A stretch of 64,000 nucleotides of DNA from contig NZ_JARXYZ010000035.1 in assembly GCF_029894125.1 (NCBI RefSeq), forward strand, positions 1 to 64,000, given 5' to 3'. Shown here piece by piece: positions 35,250 to 44,710 of this stretch. Both the position numbers and the translations under genes were made by a program. The notes below the pieces were generated by a model that was not told where the DNA came from, did not search any database, and worked only from the letters and a program-made list of their open reading frames with translations. The stretch comes from Kitasatospora sp. MAA19 (GTDB lineage Bacteria > Actinomycetota > Actinomycetes > Streptomycetales > Streptomycetaceae). The number at the start of each line of letters is the position of its first letter. The first letter of the stretch is position 1.

Positions 35250-35480
35250 GTGCCGACCCCGCTTCGCTGCGTCTGGCCGGGCAGCCGGTTGAGTGTGGTC
35301 GGCGAGGCGTTCCTTCGCTACTTCAAGATTGCGCTGATGGTCCACGCGCTGACCGACCGCGCTGCCGACGAGGCCACGCGGTGGCAGCGGATCGAAGGGG
35401 ACTGCTCGGCGGGGACGAGCAACGAACTGCGGGACTTCGTCCGGCGGTCCTGCGGCCGCCCGGACTGGGACTTCGCCTGA
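35250..35480 (+). CDS. Small hypothetical protein (76 aa or shorter)
   Basis: The frame ends in a plausible helical stretch (FLRYFKIALMVHALTDRAAD, RWQRIEGDCSAGTSNELRDF, RSCGRPDWDFA). A start at 35250 or an internal start near 35298 is possible; neither has a strong SD. Unrecognised; may be a remnant. Confidence 0.35.
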   Translation: MPTPLRCVWPGSRLSVVGEAFLRYFKIALMVHALTDRAADEATRWQRIEGDCSAGTSNELRDFVRRSCGRPDWDFA

Positions 35481-35746
35481 AGCCGGCTCGCCGAGAACGG
35501 CGCCACGCAGCAGGGCGGTCTCCGGCCACGGACGTGAGCGCGGGCCCGACGGCTTGCCGGACCCGCTGCGGCGTGTCGTCAGGCGGTGGGCCGGGCGGCG
35601 AGACCACCGGGGCCAAGGCGCCGCCGACCTCCCTGCGGAGGGACCGGACCGGGCCCCGCGTCGAGTGCGGCCTGCTGGCGGCCGGCCCCGCTCCGCGGTT
35701 GTACTCGCGGCACGGCACCGATCTCAGCCACGCGTTCTCCCCCGGA

Positions 35747-35766
35747 GCTACTCCCCGGGGAGTAGC
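35747..35766. promoter_or_regulatory. Perfect 20-bp palindrome, candidate operator
   Basis: GCTACTCCCCGGGGAGTAGC is a perfect inverted repeat 130 bases before the membrane-protein gene at 35898. The size suits a homodimeric regulator (TetR/MarR/MerR class). No regulator is adjacent. The surrounding 400 bases (35481-35897) hold no gene. Confidence 0.5.
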
Positions 35767-35897
35767 GGAACCGCCTCCATCGGTACGACGCCGCCCCACG
35801 GCAGTTCCGGGTTTGCTGGGCAGAGCCGCGACGGCAGGTGGTGCGACCTCCGTCGACGCGGCCGCTCCTGTGTGGTCGGACTCGGAATGAGGGGGAC

Positions 35898-36590
35898 ATG
35901 GACAGCAGAAATCTACGCCGGGGGTGGCGACTCGGCGGACCGATCTTCGTGGTCGGCTTCATCGCCAGCCTGGTCTTCGGGGCGGTGCTGGCCAGGGGCT
36001 CCGTTTTCCTGCCCACCGCCACAGCGGGCCAGTTGAGGGGCTACTACGACCACAGCGGTACGGCGGTTGCGGTGTCCTCGCTTCTCCAGCTGGTCGCCGC
36101 CGCAGGACTGCTCCGGTTCGGCCTCGGGGTATCCGCCGCAGTGGGTGCCGATCGCCGGGCGAGGTTTGCGATGTGGCTCGCCGCCGGGGCCTTCGCGGTG
36201 TCGAGCGTGCTGGCGCTGGCCCTGGCGGCGGTCGCGGCCCGTGCGGGTGACGGCACCCTTCTCGTCCTGGCCCGGCTCACGCTCGCGGTGGGCGGCCCGA
36301 TCCACCTGACCGGGCTCGCCGGGCTGCTGTGGTACGTCTCGCGACGCGCGCTCGCCCAAGGGCGCGGGCCACGGTGGCTGGTCCTCTTCGGTGTCGCCGT
36401 CGGCCCCCTGCTGCTGCTCTCCCTGGTCTCGATACCGGTGCCGGCGGTGACCCGCGCGGAGCCGCTGTGGCGGTTGCTCGCCGCGGTGTGGATCACCGGT
36501 GTCAGTGCGGTCGGGCTCGATCGGACCGCTCCCGGTGCCGCCGGCGCTGTATCGCCTCGCACCGGGACGGACTCGTCGGCCACTGGTTGA
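35898..36590 (+). CDS. Six-helix integral membrane protein (DUF4386-like)
   Basis: 230 residues with six hydrophobic segments: PIFVVGFIASLVFGAVLA, VAVSSLLQLVAAAGLLRFGL, FAMWLAAGAFAVSSVLALAL, LTLAVGGPIHLTGLAGLLWY, WLVLFGVAVGPLLLLSLVSI and LLAAVWITGVSAVGL. The ATG at 35898 follows GAGGGGGAC. The pattern resembles DUF4386/DUF998-type membrane proteins of unknown function. The C-terminal tail is Pro/Ser/Thr-rich and probably cytoplasmic. Confidence 0.75.
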   Translation: MDSRNLRRGWRLGGPIFVVGFIASLVFGAVLARGSVFLPTATAGQLRGYYDHSGTAVAVSSLLQLVAAAGLLRFGLGVSAAVGADRRARFAMWLAAGAFAVSSVLALALAAVAARAGDGTLLVLARLTLAVGGPIHLTGLAGLLWYVSRRALAQGRGPRWLVLFGVAVGPLLLLSLVSIPVPAVTRAEPLWRLLAAVWITGVSAVGLDRTAPGAAGAVSPRTGTDSSATG

Positions 36591-36649
36591 GGTCTTGTCG
36601 GTGCGTCAGGCGCCGGGGACGGCCGGCGGTGCCCTGACGGGTCCAGCAA

Positions 36650-36820
36650 CGGCCGCCGGGCCGGCGGGTCCGCTGTCGACTGCCGTGCGCCCAGGGGCTC
36701 TCCTCTTCGGGGACGTCGCCGCAGTCGACGCAGGCGAGGGTCCGCATCAGCTCGCGGTGGGCCTGGCGGGCCTTCTTGACCCGGGCGGCCTGGTGCCCGG
36801 GCCAGTGCGGCGGCTGGGAG
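36650..36820 (-). pseudogene. Fragment of the zinc-ribbon protein gene
   Basis: The minus strand reads VKKARQAHRELMRTLACVDC, then GDVPEEESPWAHGS, matching KKARQAHHELMQTLACADCG and QVPKQK in the copy at 14300-15240. One CxxC remains; both ends are lost. Confidence 0.6.
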
Positions 36821-36910
36821 CGATGCGAATACAAGGCGGCCGCCGTGCTGACGGTCCGACAGGTCAGGTCAGTTCTCGTGCGCAGCTCGGATTGAGTGAG
36901 ACGGAGGTGG

Positions 36911-37403
36911 TCATGGCCGGCCTTTCGGGTCGTCGGACGTGAGGGCGGGCCGGCGGGGCGCGGGCCGCATGCCGTCGGCCATGTCGTGCAGGTGGTGAAC
37001 CGCGTCGTCCCAGCCCTGGCCGTACCAGTACGGGCCGGACAGCGCGGTGGGGTGGTGCGGAACGGCCTCCAGTAGGTTCGCCGCCCGCCTCCAGGAGGTG
37101 GCCAGCGCCGCCCGCATCCGGTCGAACTCCTCCACCACGGCGGCCAGGTCGACGTCCGGGATCGGTTCCGGGGTGGCTTCCTTGGCCAGGGCGCGGCGCA
37201 GCTGGCCGATGGCCAGGCGGGCCCGGCGGGTGGTCTCCAGTTCCTCCTGCCAGTCGGCGGGCGCCGCCGCAGCCGGGTCTTCGGCGACCTCGGCCTGGGC
37301 CTCGGCGCGGTAGGCGTCTAGCGCCTCGCGTACCTCGTCTTTCGACCAGACGGTCGTGCTGGCGCGATCGGTGCATCACCTCCAGGCACTCTCGTGCGTT
37401 CAC
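36911..37403 (-). pseudogene. Accessory gene, apparently frameshifted near its start
   Basis: From a GTG at 37403 the frame starts MNARECLEVMHRSRQHDRLV. The main domain lies one frame over: EALDAYRAEAQAEVAEDPAA, WQEELETTRRARLAIGQLRR, EEFDRMRAALATSWRRAANL, HPTALSGPYWYGQGWDDAVH and a stop at 36911. That frame has no usable start before about 37144. Joined, the product is about 160 residues, helical and soluble. It may be a sequencing error; a shorter protein from the GTG near 37144 is the alternative. Confidence 0.5.
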
Positions 37404-37482
37404 CGCTGCGTCCTCTCCACGGCGTGCTCCTCGATGAGTGAGGGGCGGCCCGGCATACGGGCCGCCCGGGGGGGCGGTGGTG

Positions 37483-37737
37483 CTACTGGTCGGTGGTGCA
37501 GTCGTGGTCGGCCTTGACGTAGTCGCCGTCGTCGAACTGCGTCTCCAGGGCCAAGCCGCACCCGCCCCATTCGGCGCGGCCGTCCCAGCCGATCTCGGGG
37601 CCGTCGTCGCAGTCGTGGTCGGCGTCGACCAGGGTGCCGTCCTCGAACAGCTCGTCGCCGCCGTCTCCGCAGGCGCCGCATTCCCACTGGGCGTACCAGG
37701 AGGCCTTGGGCGGCTGGGTGGTCGGGGTGGTCGTCAT
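37483..37737 (-). CDS. Small acidic Cys-containing protein (84 aa)
   Basis: MTTTPTTQPPKASWYAQWEC, then GACGDGGDELFEDGTLVDAD and ending ADHDCTTDQ. It is very acidic, with a CxxC and two further Cys, suggesting a small metal-binding fold. AGGAGG lies 7 bases before the ATG (a GTG directly before it is an alternative). It is followed by the accessory gene at 36911 and preceded by the HA helicase, all on the minus strand, so probably co-transcribed. Confidence 0.7.
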   Translation of the reverse strand: MTTTPTTQPPKASWYAQWECGACGDGGDELFEDGTLVDADHDCDDGPEIGWDGRAEWGGCGLALETQFDDGDYVKADHDCTTDQ

Positions 37738-37806
37738 CACTCGCCTCCTTCGGGAAGTGGGCCTCCCGGCCGAGGTGGGCCGGGACGGCGGGGCGTACGA
37801 GGCGGG

Positions 37807-40131
37807 TCAGCCGGCGACAGTCTCGGCGTGCCGGTGGAGAGCGTCCAGGAGCGCGGTCTGCTGCTCGATCAGTTTCCCGTCGGCGCGGGCCTTGTCCTGC
37901 TTGCGCAGCCACGTACCGGGCCGGAACGTCGGGTCCGCGTCGCCGCCAGTGCGGTTCGCCGGGCCGTCCAGGGTTCCGCCGGCGGCAAGGTAGGTGAGCA
38001 GGCGGCGGTAGGAGCGGTTCCAGTCCGGCTCCAGCCGCCACAGCTCGTCCAATGCGTCGAGCTTCGCCGCCTGGTCGGGGTTAAGGTTGTCGGCCTTGCG
38101 CTGGCGGCGCATCCACGCGCCCACCGCGTAGTCGTCCAGCTTCACGGTGGCGGGAATCGCCAGGTGGCCGTGCTGGCGGTGGAACGCGGCAGCGTAGGCG
38201 TAGCCGCGCTCCCAGGCGTTGGCGAGCTTCGACCAGATCATGCCGAGCGCGTCCAGCTCGCTGACGCGGGCGGCGTCGAGCAGGCCCTGACCGTTGAGGT
38301 GGCGCTGGCGGGCGAGCCAGGAGATCAGCTCCGCGTGCTTCGCCTTGTCGGTGGGGTCGAGGTGGCCGTGCTCGATGTGGAACCTGGCTGCGACGGCGTG
38401 CATCCGCTGCCACTCGACCGCGCGCGGGTTGAACGCGCGCAACTTCACCGTCTGCAAAATCTGCGCCGCGTGCTGCTTCGCGTTGATCCGCAGCCACTCG
38501 ATCGGCGACTCCACCGGCGCCGCCTGCTGCTCGCTCGCCCCGGCCTCGGTGGCCTCGCCCTCGGAGGCCCCCGTGGTCGTGGTGGTGTGCGCGGTGCCCT
38601 GGGTGCGCTTGCCGCGCAGCTCGGTGATCCGGCCGACCACCCGGGCGTCGTGCGCCGCGAGTGCCCGCAGGACCCGCCAGATCGTACGGAAGGAGCTCGC
38701 CTCGATCTCAGCGTCGGCCTCCGCCTTCACCGCTTCCCCGGCGTCGTGGACCTCGGACGGGTCGGCGGCGGCCGTGTCGTCGCCGACCTCCGGCGTCGGC
38801 AGGTAGACCGGGATGATGACCCAGGAGACCTTGCCCTGCCGGTAGGACTGGCGCAACGCCCGGCCCACCGCCTGGACGATGTCGATGACCGAGCTCTTGG
38901 GGTCGGCGAAGCAGACCGCGTCGACGGCGGCCACGTCGATGCCCTCGTTCAGCAGGCGCGAGTTGCAGAGGATCCCGCACTCCTCGCCGTCGTCGCCGGT
39001 GTGGGCCTTGAACTCGGTGAACGCGGCGCGGCGGTCCTTGAGGCGGTCGGTGCCGGCGACCGCCTTCGCCCAGATCCGCTCCGGGCGGTCCTTGTCCTCC
39101 AACAGCTCGGAGGCGTCCAGCAGGCTGCTGGCGAACTCGTGCGCCGCGGACACCCGGGAGTGGAACGTGATGACGCGGCGCAGGCCGAGGTCGGCGACCG
39201 CGCGCAGCACCGCGATCTGCAAGGCCAGGCGCAGCAGCTCCTCGTTGCTGCGCTGGGAGCGCAGGTCCGCGACGGCCGGGAGACGGAGCAGTTCGCGCAG
39301 GTCCTCGTCGGTGACGACCGGGACCAGGACGCGGTAGTCGGCGAGGTAGCCGTGCTCGATCCCCTGTCCGAGCGTCCAGGTGAAACAGGTCTTGCCGTAG
39401 ATCCGGGTGTCCGTCATGGAGCAGAGCGCGGGCAGCTTCTGCGCGCCCTCGTTGTCGGTGTCGGCGAGGTCGGCCAGGCCGTCCTTGGCCTTGCGGTCGT
39501 CGGCGATCCGCGGGGTCGCGGTGAAGTAGAGGCGCCGCTTCGCCGGCACCCGGTCGTCGTGGACGGCGGCCCAGGCCTTACTTTCGGAGCCGGCGGTGCG
39601 GTGGGCCTCGTCGATGACCACCAGGTCCCACTGCGCCAGGCCCCAGTGGTAGTGGGCCTCGACGATGCGCTCCAGCGAGGCGTAGGTCGCGTACACGGTG
39701 ACCGGGTGGTCGTCCGGCGCGCCGTTGACCAGGTCCGTCAGCGCGGCCGGGGCGGTCGTCACCGCGGCGTCGATCCGACCGCCCGCCTCCGCGCTCTCCA
39801 GCGCCTCCTCCCGCGAACACGCCGCCACCGCCAGCCCGCGGCGGCCGCCCTTCGTCGACCAGGCCTCGGCCGTCTGTTCCAGCAGCTCAATCGTCGGCAC
39901 CAGCACCAGTACCCGGCCCCTCGCCGCCAGGCGCCGGGCGCAGCCGGCCGCGATCAGCGTCTTGCCGGATCCGGTCGCCGCGACCACCGTCGCCCGGCCT
40001 CCGTCCTTCACCTCGCGCACCGCAGCCGCCACCGCGTCCTTCTGGAACCCGTGCAGCGGCAACGGATTGACGACGCTTCCGGACAGCTGCGCCGGGACCG
40101 GCGTCCCGGCGGTGGCGGTAATGGTCACCAC
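37807..40131 (-). CDS. Superfamily-2 helicase with helicase-associated repeats (TtrA type)
   Basis: 774 residues. N-terminal DEAD/DEAH core: motif I ATGSGKT (52-58), motif Ia LVLVPTIELLEQT, motif II DEAH (174-177), motif III FTATPR; C-terminal core with TFHSRVSAAHEFASSLLD, NSRLLNEGIDVAAVDAV and the motif VI QAVGRALRQS. About residues 490-750 hold three HA repeats (FHIEHGHLDP, FHRQHGHLAIP and LTYLAAGGTLDG). Helicases of this design sit near Streptomyces telomeres (TtrA) and are linked to conjugal transfer and end maintenance. GTG start at 40131; SD weak. Degraded HA fragments of relatives are scattered at 19225, 24913, 31742, 51367 and 57004. Confidence 0.85.
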   Translation of the reverse strand: MVTITATAGTPVPAQLSGSVVNPLPLHGFQKDAVAAAVREVKDGGRATVVAATGSGKTLIAAGCARRLAARGRVLVLVPTIELLEQTAEAWSTKGGRRGLAVAACSREEALESAEAGGRIDAAVTTAPAALTDLVNGAPDDHPVTVYATYASLERIVEAHYHWGLAQWDLVVIDEAHRTAGSESKAWAAVHDDRVPAKRRLYFTATPRIADDRKAKDGLADLADTDNEGAQKLPALCSMTDTRIYGKTCFTWTLGQGIEHGYLADYRVLVPVVTDEDLRELLRLPAVADLRSQRSNEELLRLALQIAVLRAVADLGLRRVITFHSRVSAAHEFASSLLDASELLEDKDRPERIWAKAVAGTDRLKDRRAAFTEFKAHTGDDGEECGILCNSRLLNEGIDVAAVDAVCFADPKSSVIDIVQAVGRALRQSYRQGKVSWVIIPVYLPTPEVGDDTAAADPSEVHDAGEAVKAEADAEIEASSFRTIWRVLRALAAHDARVVGRITELRGKRTQGTAHTTTTTGASEGEATEAGASEQQAAPVESPIEWLRINAKQHAAQILQTVKLRAFNPRAVEWQRMHAVAARFHIEHGHLDPTDKAKHAELISWLARQRHLNGQGLLDAARVSELDALGMIWSKLANAWERGYAYAAAFHRQHGHLAIPATVKLDDYAVGAWMRRQRKADNLNPDQAAKLDALDELWRLEPDWNRSYRRLLTYLAAGGTLDGPANRTGGDADPTFRPGTWLRKQDKARADGKLIEQQTALLDALHRHAETVAG

Positions 40132-40200
40132 AGCGTTGTCTCTACTTTCTGCTGCTGCTCAGGGCGCCAGTTGGTGGGCCCGCTTCACTACAGATTGAGG

Positions 40201-40235
40201 CAGGAGCCTTTCTCGATCGGTGAGACAAGCTCCTG
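40201..40235. terminator. Hairpin after sbcC
   Basis: CAGGAGC and GCTCCTG form a 7-bp stem, about 100 bases past the sbcC stop and before the helicase gene, on the minus-strand path. Confidence 0.4.
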
Positions 40236-40334
40236 CCGCGCCTTACCGCAGGACGACGCCCGGCCGAAGAGCTTGAGGGGTCTCGGCAGCCCTGATGGCG
40301 CGGGATCGTACCGGGGAGAACCGACTTGTGGATG

Positions 40335-43300
40335 TCAGTAGGCCGGAGCGGTGGCCATGGCCTTCACGGTCGAGCCGTCCTGGCTCTTGCGGACCTGCAT
40401 CTGGGTGGGGATGCGCCGTCGCAGGTCCGCGACGTGGCTGACGACCCCGACAGTGCGGTTGTAGGAGCGCAGTTCGTCGAGTACTTCGAGGACCTCCTCC
40501 AGGGTCTCGTCGTCGAGGCTGCCGAAGCCCTCGTCGATGAACAGGGTGTCGAGCTGGCTGCCGCCGGCTTCCTGGGCGACTACGTCGGCGAGGCCGAGGG
40601 CCAGGGCCAGGGAGGCGAAGAAGGACTCGCCGCCGGAGAGGGTGGTGGTGTCGCGGGTCTGGCCGGTCCACTGGTCGAGGATCTCCAGGCCGAGGCCGGA
40701 GCGGCCGCGCCCGCTCGTGCGCGCGTCGGTGTGGGAGAGCACGTAGCGGCCGGAGGACATGCGTTCCAGGCGGGTGTTGGCCGCCTTCGCCACCTCCTCC
40801 AGCCGGGCCGCCAGTACGTAGGCCTCCAGATGCATGCGGTACTGGTTGTCGCCCGAAGTCCCCGCGGCGAGGTCTGCCAGGTGCTTGGCCATGTGGTGCT
40901 CTTCCAGGAGGGGTGCCAGTCGCCCGATGCCCTGTGTGAGGTCGTCGATGTGGTCGAGCAGCGTCTCGCAGCGGTCGCGGCTGGTGCTCTCGGCGATGGC
41001 CGCTGCTTCCGACCGCTCGGCGGCGGCGGCGAGATCCGCCTCGGAGGCCTGCTCGTCTGCCGGTTCCGCAGCGGCGGCCTCGGCGAGATCCCGGTCCTTG
41101 AGTGTCGCCGTATGCGTGGCCTGGGCTGTCCGCCAGGTGTCCAGTTCGCCTTCCTTCGCTGCCAGTTCGGTACCTGGGATCAGGGCATGGCGGGCTTCCT
41201 CGGGTGTGGCGAACCCTACGGCGGCGATCTCGGTCGCGGCGGCCCGGGCTGCGCGGTCCAGATTCCCCGCGGTCACTGCCACCTGCTGGATCGCCGCCCG
41301 TGCCCGGGCGATCGCTTCCGCCTCGGCGGTGAGTTCGGAGCTGCGATCGGCGATCGTCGGGGATCCGGCCAGAGCGTCGGCAAGGCGCAGGGCAAGGATC
41401 TCCTGTTCGGCGCTCTGGGTCTCCTGGCGGCCGAGGTAGTCGCCGATCCGTCGGCCCAGGCTGGCGAGTTCGGATGTCCGGGTTGCGCGCGTGTCGTCGA
41501 AGGCGCGCAGTTCCTCGTTCGCGGGCACGGCATCCGCGGCGGCGACCAGGTGGTCCTTGTGGGTCTGCTGAGCGGCACGGTGACGCTGCTGCAGGTCGGC
41601 GGTCGTCTGCCCGTCGGCCAGTTCCTGGGCTGAGGCCGCCTCGGCCGTGAGCCGGACAAGGTCCTGTTCGGCATCCTTGCAGGCCTGGTCGGCCTGCTGG
41701 TAAGCCTCCTCCGCTCGAGCTTCGTCCTCCCTGCTCGGGTGGCCGGCGGCAGTGGTCGCCGGCCGGGGATGGACGGGCGAGCCGCAGACCAGGCAGGGCT
41801 CCTGGGGGCGCAGCCGGCTGGCGAGTTCACCGGCCATGCCGTCGATGCGCCGGTCCCGGATCCCGCGCGCGTGCGCCGCGCTGTGGATGACGGCCTTCTT
41901 GAGCTCGTCGACGTCGGCCTGGTCCCTGGCAATGTCGGTGGCCAGTTCGTCGCGTCGGCGGGCTGCGGCGAGTTGCTGCTCGAGAGATGGAAGGGTGGCG
42001 GCGAGCTGGTCGGCCTGGGTCTGGGCCAGGTGGGCCCTGTCGATCCGCGCGCTGTGCTCGGCCCGTCGGGTGTCTGCCTGGTCCAGCCAGTCGGCGATCT
42101 CGTCGTGGTCGGCTTGGGCCTGGTCCAGCTCGGCCTCGAGCTTGGCGAGGGAGGCTGCCAGTTCGCCGAAGCGCTGTTCGTCGTGGCGCAGGGCGTCGAG
42201 GCGGCCCAGGTCGTTCTTCAGCCGGTTCTCGGCTGCGGTGAGCTCCTCGTCGGTGTCGTTGCCGTGTGGGTCGGGCAGTCGTGTCCTGGCCTGGGCCTCG
42301 GCGCGGCGAGCCTCCTGGTGGTCGTGGTCTGCGTCGTCGAGGGCCTGGATGAGGGGCCGGAGGTGCTCGGCGCGGCGAGCGCGTTCCAGGGTCGCCTGCA
42401 GGTTCTCGAAGGCCGGGGCCTGCGCCCTCAGGGCCATGAGGGCTTGGGCGGCGGTGCGGTGGCGCAGCTGGCGCTCCGCCAGGGTACGGGCCTGTGCGGC
42501 TCGGCTTTCTCGGGTGCTGTGGTGCGCTCGGGCGTCCTGCAGCGCGGCGGTGGCGGCCTGGTGGGCTCGGGCGGCGCGGTCGTGCACCGCCTGCGCCCAG
42601 GTGAGTGCCGCGGGGTGGGTGGTGTCGATGCTGTCCTCGGTGGGGGCTGGTTCCTCGACCGAGTCGGTGATCAGGGTGCCGGCGGTGTCCTGGATGCGGT
42701 CGATGTCGCGCAGGGCGGCCCTGCGGGCGACGTCGCAGCGCTGGCCGCTCTCCTTGGCGTGGTCGGTGAGCCAGCGTGCGATGTCGCGGAAGCGGTGGGT
42801 GGCGAAGAGGCGCCCCAGGACGGTGGCGCGGTCCTCGGCCTTGGCCCGCAGGAATCTCGCGAAGTCGCCCTGCGGCAGCAGGACGACCTGGCAGAACTGC
42901 TCGCGGTTCATGCCCAGCAGGGCTTCGATCTCGCGTGCGACCTCTTGGTGGGCGGCGGTGACGGGCTCCCAGACGGCTTGGCCGGGACTGGCGTCGCCGT
43001 GCCGTTCCTCCAGGCTGACCTTGGCCTGCGCCTGTGTGGTGCCGTTTTTGTCGCGCCGGGCCCGTTCCTGCTGGGGAGTGCGCACGATCCTCAAGCGGCG
43101 CCCGGCCATGGTGAACTCCAGCTCGACCTGGGTGAGCGTGGCGGGGTCGGCGTGGTGGCTGCGCAGCGCTGTCTGGTGCCGCTCCCCCGGTACGTTGCCG
43201 TAGAGGGCGTAGCAGACGGCATCGAAGATGGTGGACTTTCCCGCGCCGGTGGCACCGTGAAGGAGGAACAGCCCTCCTTGGGAGAGCGTGTCGAAGTCGA

Positions 43301-43358
43301 TGCTCTGCCGGGTACGGAAGGGGCCGAAGGCTTGCAGGGCGAGGGTGTGCAGGCGCAT
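40335..43358 (-). CDS. sbcC: SbcC exonuclease subunit (SMC-like ATPase)
   Basis: A 1007-residue Rad50-type ATPase. N-terminal Walker A GATGAGKS (35-42) in FLLHGATGAGKSTIFDAVCY; long heptad-rich arms on either side of the zinc hook CLVC; C-terminal signature LSGGESFFASLALALGL and Walker B DTLFIDEGFGSLD. With SbcD it forms the Mre11-Rad50-like nuclease that opens hairpins and trims protein-blocked or palindromic DNA ends, relevant in a replicon with covalently capped, palindrome-rich telomeres. The ATG overlaps the sbcD stop by one base (TGATG). Hairpin terminator downstream at 40201. Confidence 0.95.
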   Translation of the reverse strand: MRLHTLALQAFGPFRTRQSIDFDTLSQGGLFLLHGATGAGKSTIFDAVCYALYGNVPGERHQTALRSHHADPATLTQVELEFTMAGRRLRIVRTPQQERARRDKNGTTQAQAKVSLEERHGDASPGQAVWEPVTAAHQEVAREIEALLGMNREQFCQVVLLPQGDFARFLRAKAEDRATVLGRLFATHRFRDIARWLTDHAKESGQRCDVARRAALRDIDRIQDTAGTLITDSVEEPAPTEDSIDTTHPAALTWAQAVHDRAARAHQAATAALQDARAHHSTRESRAAQARTLAERQLRHRTAAQALMALRAQAPAFENLQATLERARRAEHLRPLIQALDDADHDHQEARRAEAQARTRLPDPHGNDTDEELTAAENRLKNDLGRLDALRHDEQRFGELAASLAKLEAELDQAQADHDEIADWLDQADTRRAEHSARIDRAHLAQTQADQLAATLPSLEQQLAAARRRDELATDIARDQADVDELKKAVIHSAAHARGIRDRRIDGMAGELASRLRPQEPCLVCGSPVHPRPATTAAGHPSREDEARAEEAYQQADQACKDAEQDLVRLTAEAASAQELADGQTTADLQQRHRAAQQTHKDHLVAAADAVPANEELRAFDDTRATRTSELASLGRRIGDYLGRQETQSAEQEILALRLADALAGSPTIADRSSELTAEAEAIARARAAIQQVAVTAGNLDRAARAAATEIAAVGFATPEEARHALIPGTELAAKEGELDTWRTAQATHTATLKDRDLAEAAAAEPADEQASEADLAAAAERSEAAAIAESTSRDRCETLLDHIDDLTQGIGRLAPLLEEHHMAKHLADLAAGTSGDNQYRMHLEAYVLAARLEEVAKAANTRLERMSSGRYVLSHTDARTSGRGRSGLGLEILDQWTGQTRDTTTLSGGESFFASLALALGLADVVAQEAGGSQLDTLFIDEGFGSLDDETLEEVLEVLDELRSYNRTVGVVSHVADLRRRIPTQMQVRKSQDGSTVKAMATAPAY

Positions 43359-44521
43359 CAGCGGGCTTCCTTCGCGGTGTCGTTCAGGCGGGTGGCCTCG
43401 ACCGCTCGGCGCAGAAGGCCGTGTTCGGCCGGGTCGGGGGCGTGACCGCCTCGGACGTGGTCGACGAACCCGACGGTGATCTCGAGTTCGGTGCGGTGGC
43501 GGGTGCGTTCGGTGTAGGTGGCGCTGTTGCGGGGGCCGCCGTCCTCGGGGGCGAAGGTGAGCTGGACGGTGCGGGGGAAGCGGGTGCGCAGGCGGTCCAT
43601 GGCGTTGATGGGGCGCTGCGGGTCGGTCAGGATGACGTGCAGCCACGCGTCGCGCAGGTGTTCGTGCTGGTGGTCCTTGAGTAGGTCGTCGAGGTACCCG
43701 GTGAGGGTGTTCAAGGCCCGGGGGCGGGGGCAGGGGACGGCTTCGATGGTGATGTTGGCGTCGGCATCGAGGTCGACGAGCCAGGTGGTCTTGGCGTAGC
43801 CGGCTTCGGAGAAGGAATAGGCGAGGGGGGAACCGCTGTAGCGGATGCGGTCAGTGACTTTCTGCGGGCGGTGGAGGTGGCCGAGGGCGACGTAGTCGAT
43901 GCCCTCGAAGACGGCGGCGGGGACGGTGGGGATGCCGCCGGCGGTGATGTCGCGTTCGCTGTCGCTGGTGTGGCCTCCGGTGACGAAGGCGTGGGCGAGG
44001 GCGACGGAGCGGGTGCCTGCGGGGCGGGTGGCGAGGTCGGCGCGGACGCGGTCCATCGCGGCGCCGAGGACGGCCTCGTGGGTGGGTTTGTCGGCTGCCA
44101 TCTCCTCGCGGGTCAGGAACGGTTCGAGGTAGGGCAGGCCGTAGAACGCGACGGGTCCGTGCGCGTCGTGCAGCACCGCAGGTGTGTGGCAGGTGGCGGG
44201 GTCGGTGCGCAGGTGGATGCCGGCTCGTTCGATCAGGCGGGACGTGACGCCAAGACGCTGGGGTGAGTCGTGGTTGCCGCTGATCATGATGACGGGGACC
44301 TGAAGGTCGGCCAGGCTGTTGAGCGCGTGGTCGAGGAGGGCGACGGCGTCCAGGGACGGGATGGCCCGGTCGTAGATGTCGCCTGCGACGAGGACCGCGT
44401 TCACCTCACGTTCCCGGACGACGGTCAGCAGGTGGTCGAGGAAGGCGCGCTGGGCGTCGATGAGGGACTCTCGGTAGAACGTCCGTCCGAGGTGCCAATC
44501 CGAGGTGTGGAGCAATCGCAT
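43358..44521 (-). CDS. sbcD: SbcD exonuclease subunit (Mre11-like)
   Basis: 387 residues with all phosphoesterase motifs: HTSDWHLGR, AGDIYDR, GNHDSPQRLG, the H in ALAHAFVTGGH and GHLHRPQ, followed by the C-terminal capping domain (QRPINAMDRLRTRFPRTVQL). Metal-dependent nuclease partner of SbcC. The ATG is at 44521 with a modest upstream site. This pair is probably an accessory copy; whether another exists elsewhere cannot be seen. Confidence 0.95.
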   Translation of the reverse strand: MRLLHTSDWHLGRTFYRESLIDAQRAFLDHLLTVVREREVNAVLVAGDIYDRAIPSLDAVALLDHALNSLADLQVPVIMISGNHDSPQRLGVTSRLIERAGIHLRTDPATCHTPAVLHDAHGPVAFYGLPYLEPFLTREEMAADKPTHEAVLGAAMDRVRADLATRPAGTRSVALAHAFVTGGHTSDSERDITAGGIPTVPAAVFEGIDYVALGHLHRPQKVTDRIRYSGSPLAYSFSEAGYAKTTWLVDLDADANITIEAVPCPRPRALNTLTGYLDDLLKDHQHEHLRDAWLHVILTDPQRPINAMDRLRTRFPRTVQLTFAPEDGGPRNSATYTERTRHRTELEITVGFVDHVRGGHAPDPAEHGLLRRAVEATRLNDTAKEAR

Positions 44522-44710
44522 GGTCGCTGACCGTAACCGTTCGGGTGTGGTGTGCGGGCTGACTTCGGCGTTTTGGTCCGCAACGGTGATCTGTGGGAAT
44601 CACTGGAGGCAGGGGGTGCCGTACCGCCGCCGGCAGGTGAGTGAGCGGCGGGCGCGAGGGCAGGAGATTGTCAGTGCGGTGGGAAAGAATAAGGCCAGAG
44701 AGGGGGAGAG

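Noticed and set aside
37438-40341. 967-codon plus-strand open frame opposite the helicase
   Set aside because: Typical high-GC antisense shadow of the helicase gene, whose motifs are complete on the minus strand.
41739-43445. 568-codon plus-strand frame within sbcC
   Set aside because: Antisense of SbcC; Val/Gly/Leu-rich without motifs.
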